Below the pieces are notes generated by a model. The model saw nothing but the letters and a program-made list of their open reading frames with translations. It searched no databases and had not been told where the DNA came from. A stretch of DNA of 54,081 bases from an uncultured bacterium. Its GTDB lineage: Bacteria > Pseudomonadota > Alphaproteobacteria > Sphingomonadales > Sphingomonadaceae. The stretch is from assembly GCA_903884945.1 (NCBI GenBank), contig CAISGR010000112.1, forward strand, positions 1 to 54,081. The letters run 5' to 3'. A program made the translations under genes and the position numbers. The first letter of the stretch is position 1; each line of letters begins with the position of its first letter. Shown here in pieces: positions 34,913-43,056 of the stretch.

Positions 34913-35665
34913 TCAGACCTGCGCCATGCCGCCATCGACGGCGAGATCTATGCCAGTGATGTACGAGCTCTCATCGGAGGCGAGGAAGGTAACGGCAGCC
35001 GCGATTTCCTCCGGCTTGCCCCTGCGACCCATCGGGATCTGCAAAGCAAATTGGGCGGCCGCTTGCTCGGCCTGTTCAGCGGTGAGGCCCGTCGTCGTCT
35101 CCAGAGCGGGGGTTTCGATCGGCCCGGGGCTCATCGTGTTAACCCGAATCTTGCGATCCTTCAGCTCCAGTGTCCAAGCGCGCGCGAAGTTGCGCACGGC
35201 AGCCTTGCTGGCGGCGTAGGCACTGAAGCCGGGCACTCCCAACACGTTCGAGACCGACGAGTTCAGGATAATCGAACTTCCGTCCTTGAGCAGCGGAAGC
35301 GCCTTCTGAACGGTAAAGAACAGCCCCTTCACGTTCACGTCGAAGGTCTGGTCGAAATGGGCCTCCGTAGCCATTTCTAGCGGAGCGATAGTCCCGGCAC
35401 CTGCGTTCGCGAAGACTATGTCGATGTGACCGTGTTTCTCCTTCACGATGGCGTAGAGCCGGTCCAGATCTTCCAGGCGAGACACGTCGCCCACGACCGT
35501 CGTGACGTTTTCCGCGATGAAGGCTGCGGCCTCCTTCAGCTCTTTTTCGCGTCGCCCGGTGATCACGATGCGCGCGCCTTCCTCCACGAAGCGCTTGGCC
35601 GTGGCCAACCCGATCCCGCTGCTGCCGCCCGTGATGACGGCGACCTTGCCTTCCAGCTTTTTCAT
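34913..35665 (-). CDS. SDR family oxidoreductase (paralogue A)
   Basis: A 250-aa classical SDR: TGGSSGIG cofactor loop at residues 13-20, arginine-containing ITGRREKEL after strand 2 (NADP(H) preference), catalytic serine in ILNSSVSNV and YAASK as YxxxK. The structural NNAG motif is replaced by FANAGAG, as in its neighbour. The C-terminus YITGIDLAVDGGMAQV is typical. It lies 46 nt downstream of paralogue B and 28 nt before the chimeric ORF. The substrate is unknown; these SDRs commonly reduce reactive carbonyls or quinones. Confidence 0.92.
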   Translation of the reverse strand: MKKLEGKVAVITGGSSGIGLATAKRFVEEGARIVITGRREKELKEAAAFIAENVTTVVGDVSRLEDLDRLYAIVKEKHGHIDIVFANAGAGTIAPLEMATEAHFDQTFDVNVKGLFFTVQKALPLLKDGSSIILNSSVSNVLGVPGFSAYAASKAAVRNFARAWTLELKDRKIRVNTMSPGPIETPALETTTGLTAEQAEQAAAQFALQIPMGRRGKPEEIAAAVTFLASDESSYITGIDLAVDGGMAQV

Positions 35666-35711
35666 CAGTTTATCCTTCGTTGTGTGTGGGCCGGCATGAG
35701 ACCGGCCGGGG

Positions 35712-36446
35712 TCAGAGTTGCGCCAGGCCGCCGTCGACGGCGACCTCGCTGGCGGTCATGAACCCGCTGTCCGGGGACGCGAGAAAGGCGGCCGCTGCCG
35801 CGATCTCCGACGGATCGGCCATGCGCTGGAGCGGCGTCAGCGCCGCGACGACCTTCTGGCCCTCCTCGCCCAACGCCTCCTTGGCGAGTTCAGTCGCCGT
35901 CGCCCCGGGCGACAGCACGTTCACCCGGATGCCAGTGCCCTTCAGGTCCTCCGCCCAGGTCCGCGCGAGGTTGCGCACGGCCGCCTTGCTGGCGCTGTAG
36001 GCAGTGAATGCCGGAGCGCCCGTGGTGCCGGCGCTCGATCCAGTCAGGATGATCGACCCGCCGGGGCCCATCAGCGGCAACGCCTTCTGAACGGTGAAGA
36101 TCGTACCCTTCACATTGGTGTCGAAGGTTTCGTCGATGTGCTCGGCGGTGATCTGGCCGAGCGGAAGCGGGGCCCCGGCCCCGGCATTGGCGAAGACGAT
36201 GTCGAGGGTTCCGCGCTCGGCCTTCACCGCCGCATAGAGTCGGTCGAGGTCACCCTCATCAGAGACCGAGCCCTTTATCGCGCGGGCATTGGGCCCGAGT
36301 TCAGCGACGGCGGCGTCAAGCGCCTCCCGCCGGCGGCCGTAAATGAAGACGAAGGCGCCCTCCTCGATGAATCGCTTCGCCGCAGCGCGGCCGATGCCGG
36401 TGGCGCCGCCCGTGATGACGGCGGTCTTTCCATTCAATCTGGTCAT
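35712..36446 (-). CDS. SDR family oxidoreductase (paralogue B)
   Basis: A 244-aa classical SDR: TGGATGIG cofactor loop, IYGRRREAL after strand 2 (NADP(H) type), serine in ILTGSSAGT and YSASK. It shares DIVFANAGAG, FTVQKALPL and SKAAVRN with paralogue A, so the two probably arose by tandem duplication followed by divergence. ATG 36446 has AAGGA about 9 nt upstream. It heads the minus-strand operon and is divergent from the LysR gene at 36676. Confidence 0.92.
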   Translation of the reverse strand: MTRLNGKTAVITGGATGIGRAAAKRFIEEGAFVFIYGRRREALDAAVAELGPNARAIKGSVSDEGDLDRLYAAVKAERGTLDIVFANAGAGAPLPLGQITAEHIDETFDTNVKGTIFTVQKALPLMGPGGSIILTGSSAGTTGAPAFTAYSASKAAVRNLARTWAEDLKGTGIRVNVLSPGATATELAKEALGEEGQKVVAALTPLQRMADPSEIAAAAAFLASPDSGFMTASEVAVDGGLAQL

Positions 36447-36583
36447 GCCGTGCATCCTTCGTTTCGCCATCTCGGGTCTTTGACTGTGCGGGGAGCCCCC
36501 CGTGAGCCTCAACATGGGTTCGCCGGAGACAGGCGGTGAGTGCGGAATCGCGCACATCGGTGGTGCGTAGACGATCCAGTCAG

Positions 36584-36607
36584 GCGATTGGACACCGCGA
36601 CAATCGC
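36584..36607. promoter_or_regulatory. Candidate LysR-type operator between SDR operon and lysR
   Basis: A perfect inverted repeat GCGATTG (36584-36590), 10-nt spacer, CAATCGC (36601-36607). The size and interrupted dyad fit the T-N11-A class of LysR boxes. It lies in the 229-nt divergent region, about 70 nt before the lysR ATG and 140 nt before the SDR ATG. Assignment is by position and symmetry only. Confidence 0.5.
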
Positions 36608-36675
36608 GCGCGCTTTACAGTTCAATGTGTTAGAATGAGCTTTGGAAGGCGCAGCCTGCGGCGCGGGAATGCACC

Positions 36676-37590
36676 ATGATCGACTGGGATGACGTTCGCT
36701 ACTTTCTTGCTGCCGCGCGCGCAGGCTCAGTGCGGGCGGCCGCCGGGCGCCTGGGTGTGAACCACTCGACCGTGCTGCGGCGCATCGCCCAACTCGAGGA
36801 ACGCTTGGGCGCACAGATGTTCGAAAAGCTGCCTTCGGGCTACCGCCTGACGGCTGCGGGCGAGGAAGTCCTCGAACTCGCTATCCAGATGGAAGCCTCG
36901 TCGCACCAGCTGGAGACGCGCGTGTTCGGGCGCGACCAGAGCGTTCGCGGGCCTCTACGGGTGACGTTGACGCCGATCCTCGCGACACACCTGCTCATGC
37001 CGGACTTCGCCGAGTTCGCACGTCTGCATCCGGACATCGAGATGGAAATCCTCTCGTCCGGCGAACTGGCAAATCTGACCAACCGAGAGGCCGATGTGGC
37101 GATCCGCGTCGTCTATGATCGCAAGACCCTGCCGCTCAATCTCCATGGCCTGAAGGGACCGGAGCTGTTCGGCGGCGTCTATATGTCCCGCGACCGGCTC
37201 GCCGCATGGCGTGCGGGCGCGCACGATCCGATCCGGTGGATCGTCATCAGCGTGCACGGAATTCCGGATTGGGCGAGCGAGGGTGAGGTTCGCACCACGG
37301 GGCCCCTTTTCAGGGTCATGGATGCCGCGGCGGAGATCGCTGCTGTACGGCAAGGGCTCGGGATCACGACGCTGCCGTGCTTCGTCGGAGATGCCGACCC
37401 CCTGTTGGTGAGAGTGCCGGGTACCGACCTCCACATGTACGGAACGCTCTGGGCTCTCACGCAGGGGGAGACACGCAAGACGAAGCGCGTGCGGCTCTTC
37501 ACGGAGTTCGTATCCCGCAGGCTCACCGCTTACGCTCCGCTTCTGGCGGGGCTGTCCACGTCGTTCGGGAATGAGGGCGACCACGGTTGA
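36676..37590 (+). CDS. LysR family transcriptional regulator
   Basis: A 304-aa regulator with the N-terminal helix-turn-helix WDDVRYFLAAARAGSVRAAA, then GVNHSTVLRRIAQLEERLGA as recognition helix. A substrate-binding-like effector domain follows (about residues 90-295; GPLRVTLTPILATHLLMPDF). The WDDVRYFLA opening is typical of the LysR subgroup beside SDR or quinone-detoxification operons. It is divergent from the SDR operon and is the obvious candidate regulator of it. Confidence 0.93.
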   Translation: MIDWDDVRYFLAAARAGSVRAAAGRLGVNHSTVLRRIAQLEERLGAQMFEKLPSGYRLTAAGEEVLELAIQMEASSHQLETRVFGRDQSVRGPLRVTLTPILATHLLMPDFAEFARLHPDIEMEILSSGELANLTNREADVAIRVVYDRKTLPLNLHGLKGPELFGGVYMSRDRLAAWRAGAHDPIRWIVISVHGIPDWASEGEVRTTGPLFRVMDAAAEIAAVRQGLGITTLPCFVGDADPLLVRVPGTDLHMYGTLWALTQGETRKTKRVRLFTEFVSRRLTAYAPLLAGLSTSFGNEGDHG

Positions 37591-37958
37591 AGAAGACATC
37601 GAAGTCCGTGAAGTCCGTCTACCAGTGGACGTGCCATTGTATCGTGGGTTCGATAGACCGGCCCTCCGTCGAACGGAGCCTGCAAAGCTCCAATTTCGGA
37701 TGGAAACGTCGGCATGGTATTTTCCACGGGACGCGGCGGAAACGGTCGAACAAGGTTCGCGATAAATCAATCGCTTCGCACCTGAGTTGGCATCCCTCCC
37801 GCTCCATATCCGTCCGCAGAAGTCCACAATACGGCACTTAATCTTCTATCCAGCCGTAAATGCATAGATTCATTGAGCAATTTCTGCATCTACGAGGCTC
37901 TCCTAACCCAGGCTTTGCCCGGAACTCCGACCACCGCCCACCAAGCAGCCGGCAATGT
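37591..37958. other. Intergenic stretch without recognised gene
   Basis: About 370 nt between the LysR stop and the MarR operator. Short frames exist on both strands but lack ribosome binding sites and recognisable motifs. The part after 37740 is visibly AT-richer than the surroundings. Confidence 0.5.
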
Positions 37959-38000
37959 TGTTGACCAGGAAATCATATCTATATAGTTTCCTAGTCAACA
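37959..38000 (+). promoter_or_regulatory. MarR-type operator overlapping promoter
   Basis: Inverted repeat with 14-nt arms, TGTTGACCAGGAAA (37959-37972) and TTTCCTAGTCAACA (37987-38000), one mismatch, 14-nt AT-rich spacer. A sigma-70-like promoter is embedded: -35 TTGACC (37961-37966) and -10 TATAGT (37983-37988), 16 nt apart. Binding of the MarR protein would cover both hexamers, implying autorepression. Confidence 0.75.
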
Positions 38001-38010
38001 AAGAGGTTCC

Positions 38011-38472
38011 ATGTCGTCGATCCATCCCGTCTCGGCGCTAACTGACCATATCGGCTTCTGGCTGCGCATGGTGTCCAACCACGTCTCCCAAGCCTTCGCG
38101 GCCAAGCTATCCGAGAAGGAGGTGACCGTCGCCGAGTGGAGTTTGATGCGCTCTCTCTACGGCAAGGGGCCGATGCCACCGAGCCGGGTTGCGGACGAAA
38201 TGGGCATGACGAGGGGAGCGATCACCAAACTTGCCGATAGATTGATCGCGAAGTCGCTGATCACGCGTGAGGCCAGCACGAACGACGGTCGCGCACAGAC
38301 ACTCGCGCTGACGGATCGCGGCAGTGACCTCGTGCCTGATCTGGCCGCACTCGCCGATCGCAACGACGCGGAATTTTTCGGATGTCTGGCCGAAGACGAA
38401 CGCCAGACCTTGGGACGCCTCCTGAAGAACCTAATCGAACGCGGTCACATCACGGCTGTCCCGGTCGAGTGA
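38011..38472 (+). CDS. MarR family transcriptional regulator
   Basis: A 153-aa winged-helix regulator. The DNA-binding core is VAEWSLMRSLYGKGPMPPS, then MGMTRGAITKLADRLIAKSL as recognition helix and wing TREASTNDGRAQTLALTDRG, with the Asp-x-Arg of the MarR wing. AGAGG (38002-38006) precedes the ATG. The gene lies immediately downstream of a near-perfect inverted repeat that contains its promoter. It is followed after 30 nt by a DUF1398 gene, its likely cotranscribed partner. Confidence 0.93.
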   Translation: MSSIHPVSALTDHIGFWLRMVSNHVSQAFAAKLSEKEVTVAEWSLMRSLYGKGPMPPSRVADEMGMTRGAITKLADRLIAKSLITREASTNDGRAQTLALTDRGSDLVPDLAALADRNDAEFFGCLAEDERQTLGRLLKNLIERGHITAVPVE

Positions 38473-38502
38473 GTATGACTGAACAACATCACGGAGAGCG
38501 CC

Positions 38503-38907
38503 ATGAATGATCCGCAGAAGGCGATCGCCCGTGCCTGCCTTGAAGGCGCCCAGAGCGATACGATGAACTTCCCCGAGATCGTCGGAACGCTCATCGAGGC
38601 TGGATTTGAAGGGTACGCAATCGACTACCGGCGAGCGACCGCGACTTATTATCTGACTGACGGGAAAAGTATTGTGTTGGAGGCCCACGCCGTTTCCACC
38701 GCCATCGCGCCGAAATTCGACGTCTCGCTCATCCAAGCCGCGATCAGGGAAGCGCAGCAACAGGTTCCCGGCTACACCTACCGGGGCTTTTGCGAAAAGG
38801 CGGCTTCGGCCGGATGTGCTGGCTATATCGTGTCGTTCTCCGGTCGTCGGGCTCTTTATATCGGACGTACTGCCGAAATCCATGTGGAGCACTTTCCAAA
38901 CCAATAG
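38503..38907 (+). CDS. DUF1398 family protein
   Basis: A 134-aa cytoplasmic protein resembling the YbcV/DUF1398 family. Conserved-looking stretches are FPEIVGTLIEAGFEGYAIDY, YYLTDGKSI and the C-terminal GYIVSFSGRRALYIGRTAE. The function is unknown. A GGAGAG ribosome binding site precedes the ATG. Position after marR suggests control by that repressor. Confidence 0.82.
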   Translation: MNDPQKAIARACLEGAQSDTMNFPEIVGTLIEAGFEGYAIDYRRATATYYLTDGKSIVLEAHAVSTAIAPKFDVSLIQAAIREAQQQVPGYTYRGFCEKAASAGCAGYIVSFSGRRALYIGRTAEIHVEHFPNQ

Positions 38908-39177
38908 ATAAAGGTCCGTCGCCCTCACGGATTGAAGCTGTGGTCAGCGGAAATTTGGGGCAGCCGAATGGGCTTTGAGCGAAGAAACTGACTTTGGCTT
39001 GGTGCGCTTGCCGCCCGCCTGCGCGCCGCGCCGAGGGTTCGTCGTCAACCACTGGAATTCGCCGATCGAACTGGAAGCAGGAAAGACTCGGAAACTGGCG
39101 CGCCGACCTGCAAAACATCAGTGATCAGAGGGGAAGTCGCTATCGGTGGACTTTTGCGGCCCCTGCTGAGGGGTGCC

Positions 39178-39270
39178 TGGCGGAGACGGAGGGATTCGAA
39201 CCCTCGGTACGAGTAAACCCCGTACGGCGGTTTAGCAAACCGCTGGTTTCAGCCACTCACCCACGTCTCC
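39178..39270 (-). tRNA. tRNA-Ser (anticodon GCU)
   Basis: A 93-nt class II tRNA with encoded CCA. The acceptor stem GGAGACG (5' end at 39270) pairs with CGTCTCC, followed by discriminator G. The anticodon loop is TTTGCTAA within the stem CGGTT/AACCG. A long variable arm (GTACGGGGTTTACTCGTAC) and the T-loop GGTTCGAATCC are present. Its 3' end faces the accessory block to the left. Confidence 0.95.
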
Positions 39271-39435
39271 GGCCTGGCAGCAGAGGGCGGCTATAGCGAG
39301 GGGTGGGACTGCGATCAACCGCGCTTGTACATGTCATCCAACGCGAATTCGACTCCGGTCGTCGCGGCGTTCATTGTGGGGCAAGCCGCGCGGGCGTTAA
39401 GCAACCGCATGAAGCGCGCTGGGGGAGTAATACGG

Positions 39436-40266
39436 ATGCGCAAGGCCCTTGTTACGATATTGCTGGTGGCCACGACCTTGGGTGTGGGCGAGGCGCCCTC
39501 GAGCGCTCAGGTCCGCACCATCGATCCCAACCAGGCGATCGACAGCGATCTGCAGCGTCAGCCGGCAAATCAACAGCCGCCCGCACCCGATGATACTAAT
39601 CCCCAGACATCGGCCGCACCCGCGCCCGCACCCTATAGCGACAGCGCGACGCCGGCCGCATCGGCTCAGCCGCAATATCCCCCCTACGACCCCAGCCAGC
39701 CCAATATGCCGGCTGGCGGCAACACCGCCGTTGCCGGGGACAATCCTGCCCGCGCCGACGCCAAGGCCGACGCGGCTTCGGGCGAGACCTTCAAGCGGGA
39801 AGAACTGCTGAACGCCGCGGAGGGCACGTTCGGCAAGGGCGCCGCCGGGCTTGCCGGCATCCTCGAACGCACGCTCAAGGAACAGGGCGAGCCCAACGCC
39901 TACATCTCCGGACGCGAGGCATCGGGGGCAGTGGTCGTCGGCCTGCGCTATGGCAAGGGAACGATGTTCCACAAGGTCGAGGGGCAGATGCCGGTCTATT
40001 GGACCGGGCCGTCGCTCGGCTTCGATCTGGGCGGAGACGCGAACAAGGTGTTCGTCCTCGTCTACAATCTCTATGATTCCGAGGAATTGTTCCGGCGCTT
40101 CCCGGCGGGCGAGGGAAGGCTCTATTTCGTCGGCGGCTTCGCGGCCACCTATCTGCGCCGCGGCAACATCGTGCTGATCCCGATCCGGCTCGGCGTCGGC
40201 TGGCGGCAGGGCGTCAATGTCGGCTACATGAAATTCAGCCACAAGGGCAAATGGCTGCCATTCTGA
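39436..40266 (+). CDS. DUF1134 envelope protein (EipA-like)
   Basis: A 276-aa protein with a signal peptide (about residues 1-25, MRKALVTILLVATTLG, cleavage near SSA-Q). A Pro/Ala/Gln-rich disordered linker runs to about residue 115. The C-terminal DUF1134 domain contains FGKGAAGLAGILERTLKEQG, GREASGAVVVGLRYGKG and YWTGPSLGFDLGGD. In Brucella and Caulobacter this domain (EipA) is periplasmic and supports envelope integrity. ATG 39436 is preferred, with GGGGGAG upstream, over an in-frame start at 39325 because only it yields a proper signal peptide. Confidence 0.9.
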   Translation: MRKALVTILLVATTLGVGEAPSSAQVRTIDPNQAIDSDLQRQPANQQPPAPDDTNPQTSAAPAPAPYSDSATPAASAQPQYPPYDPSQPNMPAGGNTAVAGDNPARADAKADAASGETFKREELLNAAEGTFGKGAAGLAGILERTLKEQGEPNAYISGREASGAVVVGLRYGKGTMFHKVEGQMPVYWTGPSLGFDLGGDANKVFVLVYNLYDSEELFRRFPAGEGRLYFVGGFAATYLRRGNIVLIPIRLGVGWRQGVNVGYMKFSHKGKWLPF

Positions 40267-40275
40267 CGCATGCGC

Positions 40276-40686
40276 CTATTCCTGCTCCGCGAATTTGCGG
40301 ATCATGAAATACAGCCGGTTCACCTGCTTCGGAAAATCGAAGCCGGGGCTATCCAACAGCACGCTGATCGCGCGCGAAACATAGGTTGCTTCCCCGCTAT
40401 AGGCCAACGACCAGCCCGGGAAATCGCGCGCCGAACGGCCGCCCAGATCGATTTGCCTGATCGCACGGTGCCGGGCGTCCCGCCCGATACTGGCCATCAA
40501 CTCGGCGAGATGCGGCCCCGGCCCCTCCAATATCTGGGCAAAGACGGCCGGCGTCGCGACCAGCGCCCCCGTGACGTCAAGCGCCGCGTTGCGTTGCCGG
40601 GATACCGCGACAATATCGCGAACCTCAGCCAGGCGGCCGGCGGGACCGACGCACCGCGCACTGACATAGATTAGGGCTTCATCCAT
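40276..40686 (-). CDS. Stand-alone BLUF-domain blue-light sensor
   Basis: A 136-aa protein composed of one BLUF domain plus a short helical C-terminus. The FAD-site residues are present: Tyr7 (ALIYVSA), Asn33 (QRNAALDVTG) and Gln51 (FAQILEG), with GWSLAYSG holding Trp92. The usual Met two residues after that Trp is Leu94. BLUF proteins sense blue light through FAD hydrogen-bond switching and signal by protein contact. No output domain or cotranscribed effector is evident; the adjacent genes are EipA-like (convergent) and an amidohydrolase (same strand, 98 nt upstream). Confidence 0.88.
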   Translation of the reverse strand: MDEALIYVSARCVGPAGRLAEVRDIVAVSRQRNAALDVTGALVATPAVFAQILEGPGPHLAELMASIGRDARHRAIRQIDLGGRSARDFPGWSLAYSGEATYVSRAISVLLDSPGFDFPKQVNRLYFMIRKFAEQE

Positions 40687-40784
40687 CCATCCCCCATTCG
40701 GGGGCGCAGACTACACCGAGAAGGCACCGGCGCCACGCTCGTTTTACCCGCCTGCGTTGGCCCCGGGCCCTTTCTCGCCGAAGG

Positions 40785-42110
40785 TCATGCGAACTCGGTG
40801 GCCTCGAACCGGATCGGCTCGCCATCGGCGACCGCAGCAAGCTCGCCATGCCACATCACGCGCCGGCCGCGGACGATGGTGCCGATCGGCTTGCCCGTCA
40901 GGGTCATGCCGGTGAATGGCGACCAGCCGCTGCGCGAGGCAAGCCAGTCCTCGCCGATCGTCCAGCGCGCCTTCAGGTCGACGATGCTGAAATCCGCATC
41001 ATATCCGACTGCGATGCGGCCCTTGCCGACGATGCCGAACACGCGCTGCGGCCCGGCGCTGGTCAGGTCGATCACCCGGGCCAGGGTCGTGCGCCCGGCC
41101 GCCACATGATCGAGCATCAGCGGAAGCATCGTCTGCACGCCCGGCATTCCGCTGGGTGACTCGGGATAGGGCCTGGCCTTTTCGTCAAGCGTGTGCGGCG
41201 CATGATCCGACCCGAGAATGTCGGGAACGCCCTGCTGCAGCCAGTGCCACAACCCCTCGCGATGGGCGCCGGAGCGGATCGGCGGATTCATCTGCGCGAG
41301 CGTGCCGAGCCTGGGATAGGCCTCCTCGCCGGCCAACGTCAGATGCTGGGGCGTCACCTCGCAGGTCGCGATATCCTTGTGCTGGCCGAGCAACTCAAGC
41401 TCTGCGGGCGTCGTGACATGCAGCACATGGATCCGTCGCCCGGCGGCGCGCGCCAGCTTCAGGATGCGCCGTGTCGCCAGCAGCGCGCTTTCATCGTCGC
41501 GCCACACCGGATGCGAGGCAGCATCCCCGGCCACGCGCTCGCCGAGGCGGGCATTCATCCGTGCCTCATCCTCGGCATGAATCGCGACGCGGCGGTGACC
41601 GGAGGCAAGGACCTCAGCGAGCGACTCGTCCTCGGCGACGAGCAGGTCGCCGGTCGAGGCGCCCATGAAGATCTTGACGCCGGCAGTACCGGGTATCCGC
41701 TCGAGTTCGGCCAGCGATGCCGCATTGTGATTGGTCGCGCCGACATAAAAGGCGTGATCGCACCACATGCGGTGATGCGCCCGGGCAAGCTTGTCCGCGA
41801 TGGCATCGGCACTGTCGGTATTGGGCCTGGTGTTCGGCATTTCGAACACCGCGGTGACGCCGCCGAGCACGGCCGCCCGGCTGCCGCTCTCCAGGTCTTC
41901 CTTATGGACCAGTCCGGGCTCGCGAAAATGAACCTGGGTATCGATGACGCCCGGCAAGATATCGAGCCCGGCGCAATCGATCGTCTCGCCGGCGTCGCCG
42001 GTCGCCCCGATGCAGGCGATTCGCCCGCCACGGATGCCGAGATCGGCGCGTACCGCCCCGCCCGGGGTATGAACCGTGCCATTGGCTAGGATCAGATCAT
42101 ATGCGGCCAC
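40785..42110 (-). CDS. Dihydroorotase/allantoinase-like amidohydrolase
   Basis: A 441-aa cyclic amidohydrolase starting at GTG 42110, with GGAG 8 nt upstream. The metal site VIDTQVHFREPG has the HxH-like arrangement with one His replaced by Gln (QVH). VKIFMGAS holds the carboxylated-lysine position, and HAEDE, HVTTP and GSDHAPH supply further ligands. Class I dihydroorotases have DxHxHxR; here it is DTQVHFRE, the form found in DHOase/allantoinase relatives annotated as dihydroorotase in many alphaproteobacteria. Pyrimidine synthesis is plausible (pyrE is also in the window), but an allantoin or hydantoin substrate is possible. Confidence 0.85.
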   Translation of the reverse strand: MAAYDLILANGTVHTPGGAVRADLGIRGGRIACIGATGDAGETIDCAGLDILPGVIDTQVHFREPGLVHKEDLESGSRAAVLGGVTAVFEMPNTRPNTDSADAIADKLARAHHRMWCDHAFYVGATNHNAASLAELERIPGTAGVKIFMGASTGDLLVAEDESLAEVLASGHRRVAIHAEDEARMNARLGERVAGDAASHPVWRDDESALLATRRILKLARAAGRRIHVLHVTTPAELELLGQHKDIATCEVTPQHLTLAGEEAYPRLGTLAQMNPPIRSGAHREGLWHWLQQGVPDILGSDHAPHTLDEKARPYPESPSGMPGVQTMLPLMLDHVAAGRTTLARVIDLTSAGPQRVFGIVGKGRIAVGYDADFSIVDLKARWTIGEDWLASRSGWSPFTGMTLTGKPIGTIVRGRRVMWHGELAAVADGEPIRFEATEFA

Positions 42111-42262
42111 ACGCAGACTCCGTTCGGGCCGGGATCGAACATCGCCCCCTCCTTCGCCCACAAGGATAGGGGGCGCCCCTCTCGCCAGGGACCGGATGTG
42201 CTGCTCCACACAATCGGGGACGAAGAGGTGACAAACTCCAGACGCGCTCCTACCTCAATGGC

Positions 42263-42976
42263 ATGCCGGCAACCACCCTCGCTGATCGTGCCCTTGTCCG
42301 TCTCGCCGGGGAGGACGTCCGTGGTTTCCTGCAAGGCCTGGTCACGCAGGACGTTGCAACGCTGGACGGTTCCGCGCCGTGCTGGTCCGGCCTGCTGACT
42401 CCGCAGGGCAAGGCCCTGTTCGATTTCATCCTGTGGGCAGACGGCGATGCGATTCTGATCGACTGCGAGGCGGCGGCTGCGGACGCCCTGGCGCGCCGGC
42501 TGGCCATGTACCGCCTCCGCCGGCCGATCACGATCGAGCCTGTGCCCGGAGCCGTGCATTGGTCGCCGGCGGGCGAGGATGGCGTTCCCGACCCCCGCCT
42601 TGTCGATCTGGGTCGCCGCTGGCTGGGCGCTCCGGGTGAGACAGCGGCCGGCTGGCACGCGCACCGGCTATCCCTGGGCGTGACCGAGGGGCTTGCCGAG
42701 CTCGGATCGGACAAGACGTTGTGGCTTGAGGCCAATGCGCGGGAGCTGAACGGCGTGAGCTTCGCCAAGGGCTGCTATGTCGGCCAGGAGAACACGGCAC
42801 GGATGCACCATCGGTCCAAGGTCAACCGCCGGCTTGTGGTGGCGCCAATCGCCACCGCCGGGGAGCGGACCCGCCACCTCTATCCCGAGCTGGGCCTGAT
42901 GGTGGAGTTGCGGCGCGTCGACGCGCTGGGGGACGCGATCGTCCCCGCCTGGCTGGAAGCAGCGGTTTCTTCCTAG
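42263..42976 (+). CDS. ygfZ: YgfZ/GcvT-domain folate-binding protein (Fe-S cluster assembly/repair)
   Basis: A 237-aa protein with the YgfZ signature KGCYVGQENTARM (KGCYxGQE) near residue 170. The N-terminal half is a short GcvT-like tetrahydrofolate-binding fold (VRLAGEDVRGFLQGLVTQDV). YgfZ/IBA57 proteins assist folate-dependent maturation of certain Fe-S enzymes. Divergent from the amidohydrolase gene. It ends 80 nt before the stop of ugd, with a palindromic terminator in between. Confidence 0.92.
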   Translation: MPATTLADRALVRLAGEDVRGFLQGLVTQDVATLDGSAPCWSGLLTPQGKALFDFILWADGDAILIDCEAAAADALARRLAMYRLRRPITIEPVPGAVHWSPAGEDGVPDPRLVDLGRRWLGAPGETAAGWHAHRLSLGVTEGLAELGSDKTLWLEANARELNGVSFAKGCYVGQENTARMHHRSKVNRRLVVAPIATAGERTRHLYPELGLMVELRRVDALGDAIVPAWLEAAVSS

Positions 42977-43023
42977 GGGCGCGCCGTCCACCGAGGCGGG
43001 CGGGCCAGATCCATCACGGCGCG

Positions 43024-43047
43024 GCCGGCCTGAGCGCTCAGGCCGGC
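43024..43047. terminator. Perfect palindrome between convergent ygfZ and ugd
   Basis: A 24-nt perfect palindrome (GCCGGCCTGAGC and its complement, with no loop bases). Its place between convergent stops suggests a bidirectional terminator. No T-tract is present on either strand. Confidence 0.6.
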
Positions 43048-43056
43048 GCGCACCGC

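Noticed and set aside
37571..37765. Short + frame (64 codons) overlapping the end of the LysR gene
   Set aside because: The translation has a protein-like look, but there is no ribosome binding site, it overlaps lysR, and nothing is recognisable.
39178..39270. A direct repeat of the tRNA-Ser 3' end as an att site
   Set aside because: I looked leftward to 31 kb for the CGGAGACGGAGGG core. The best match, near 31320, agrees over only 8-9 nt, and there is no integrase, so no attachment site is claimed.
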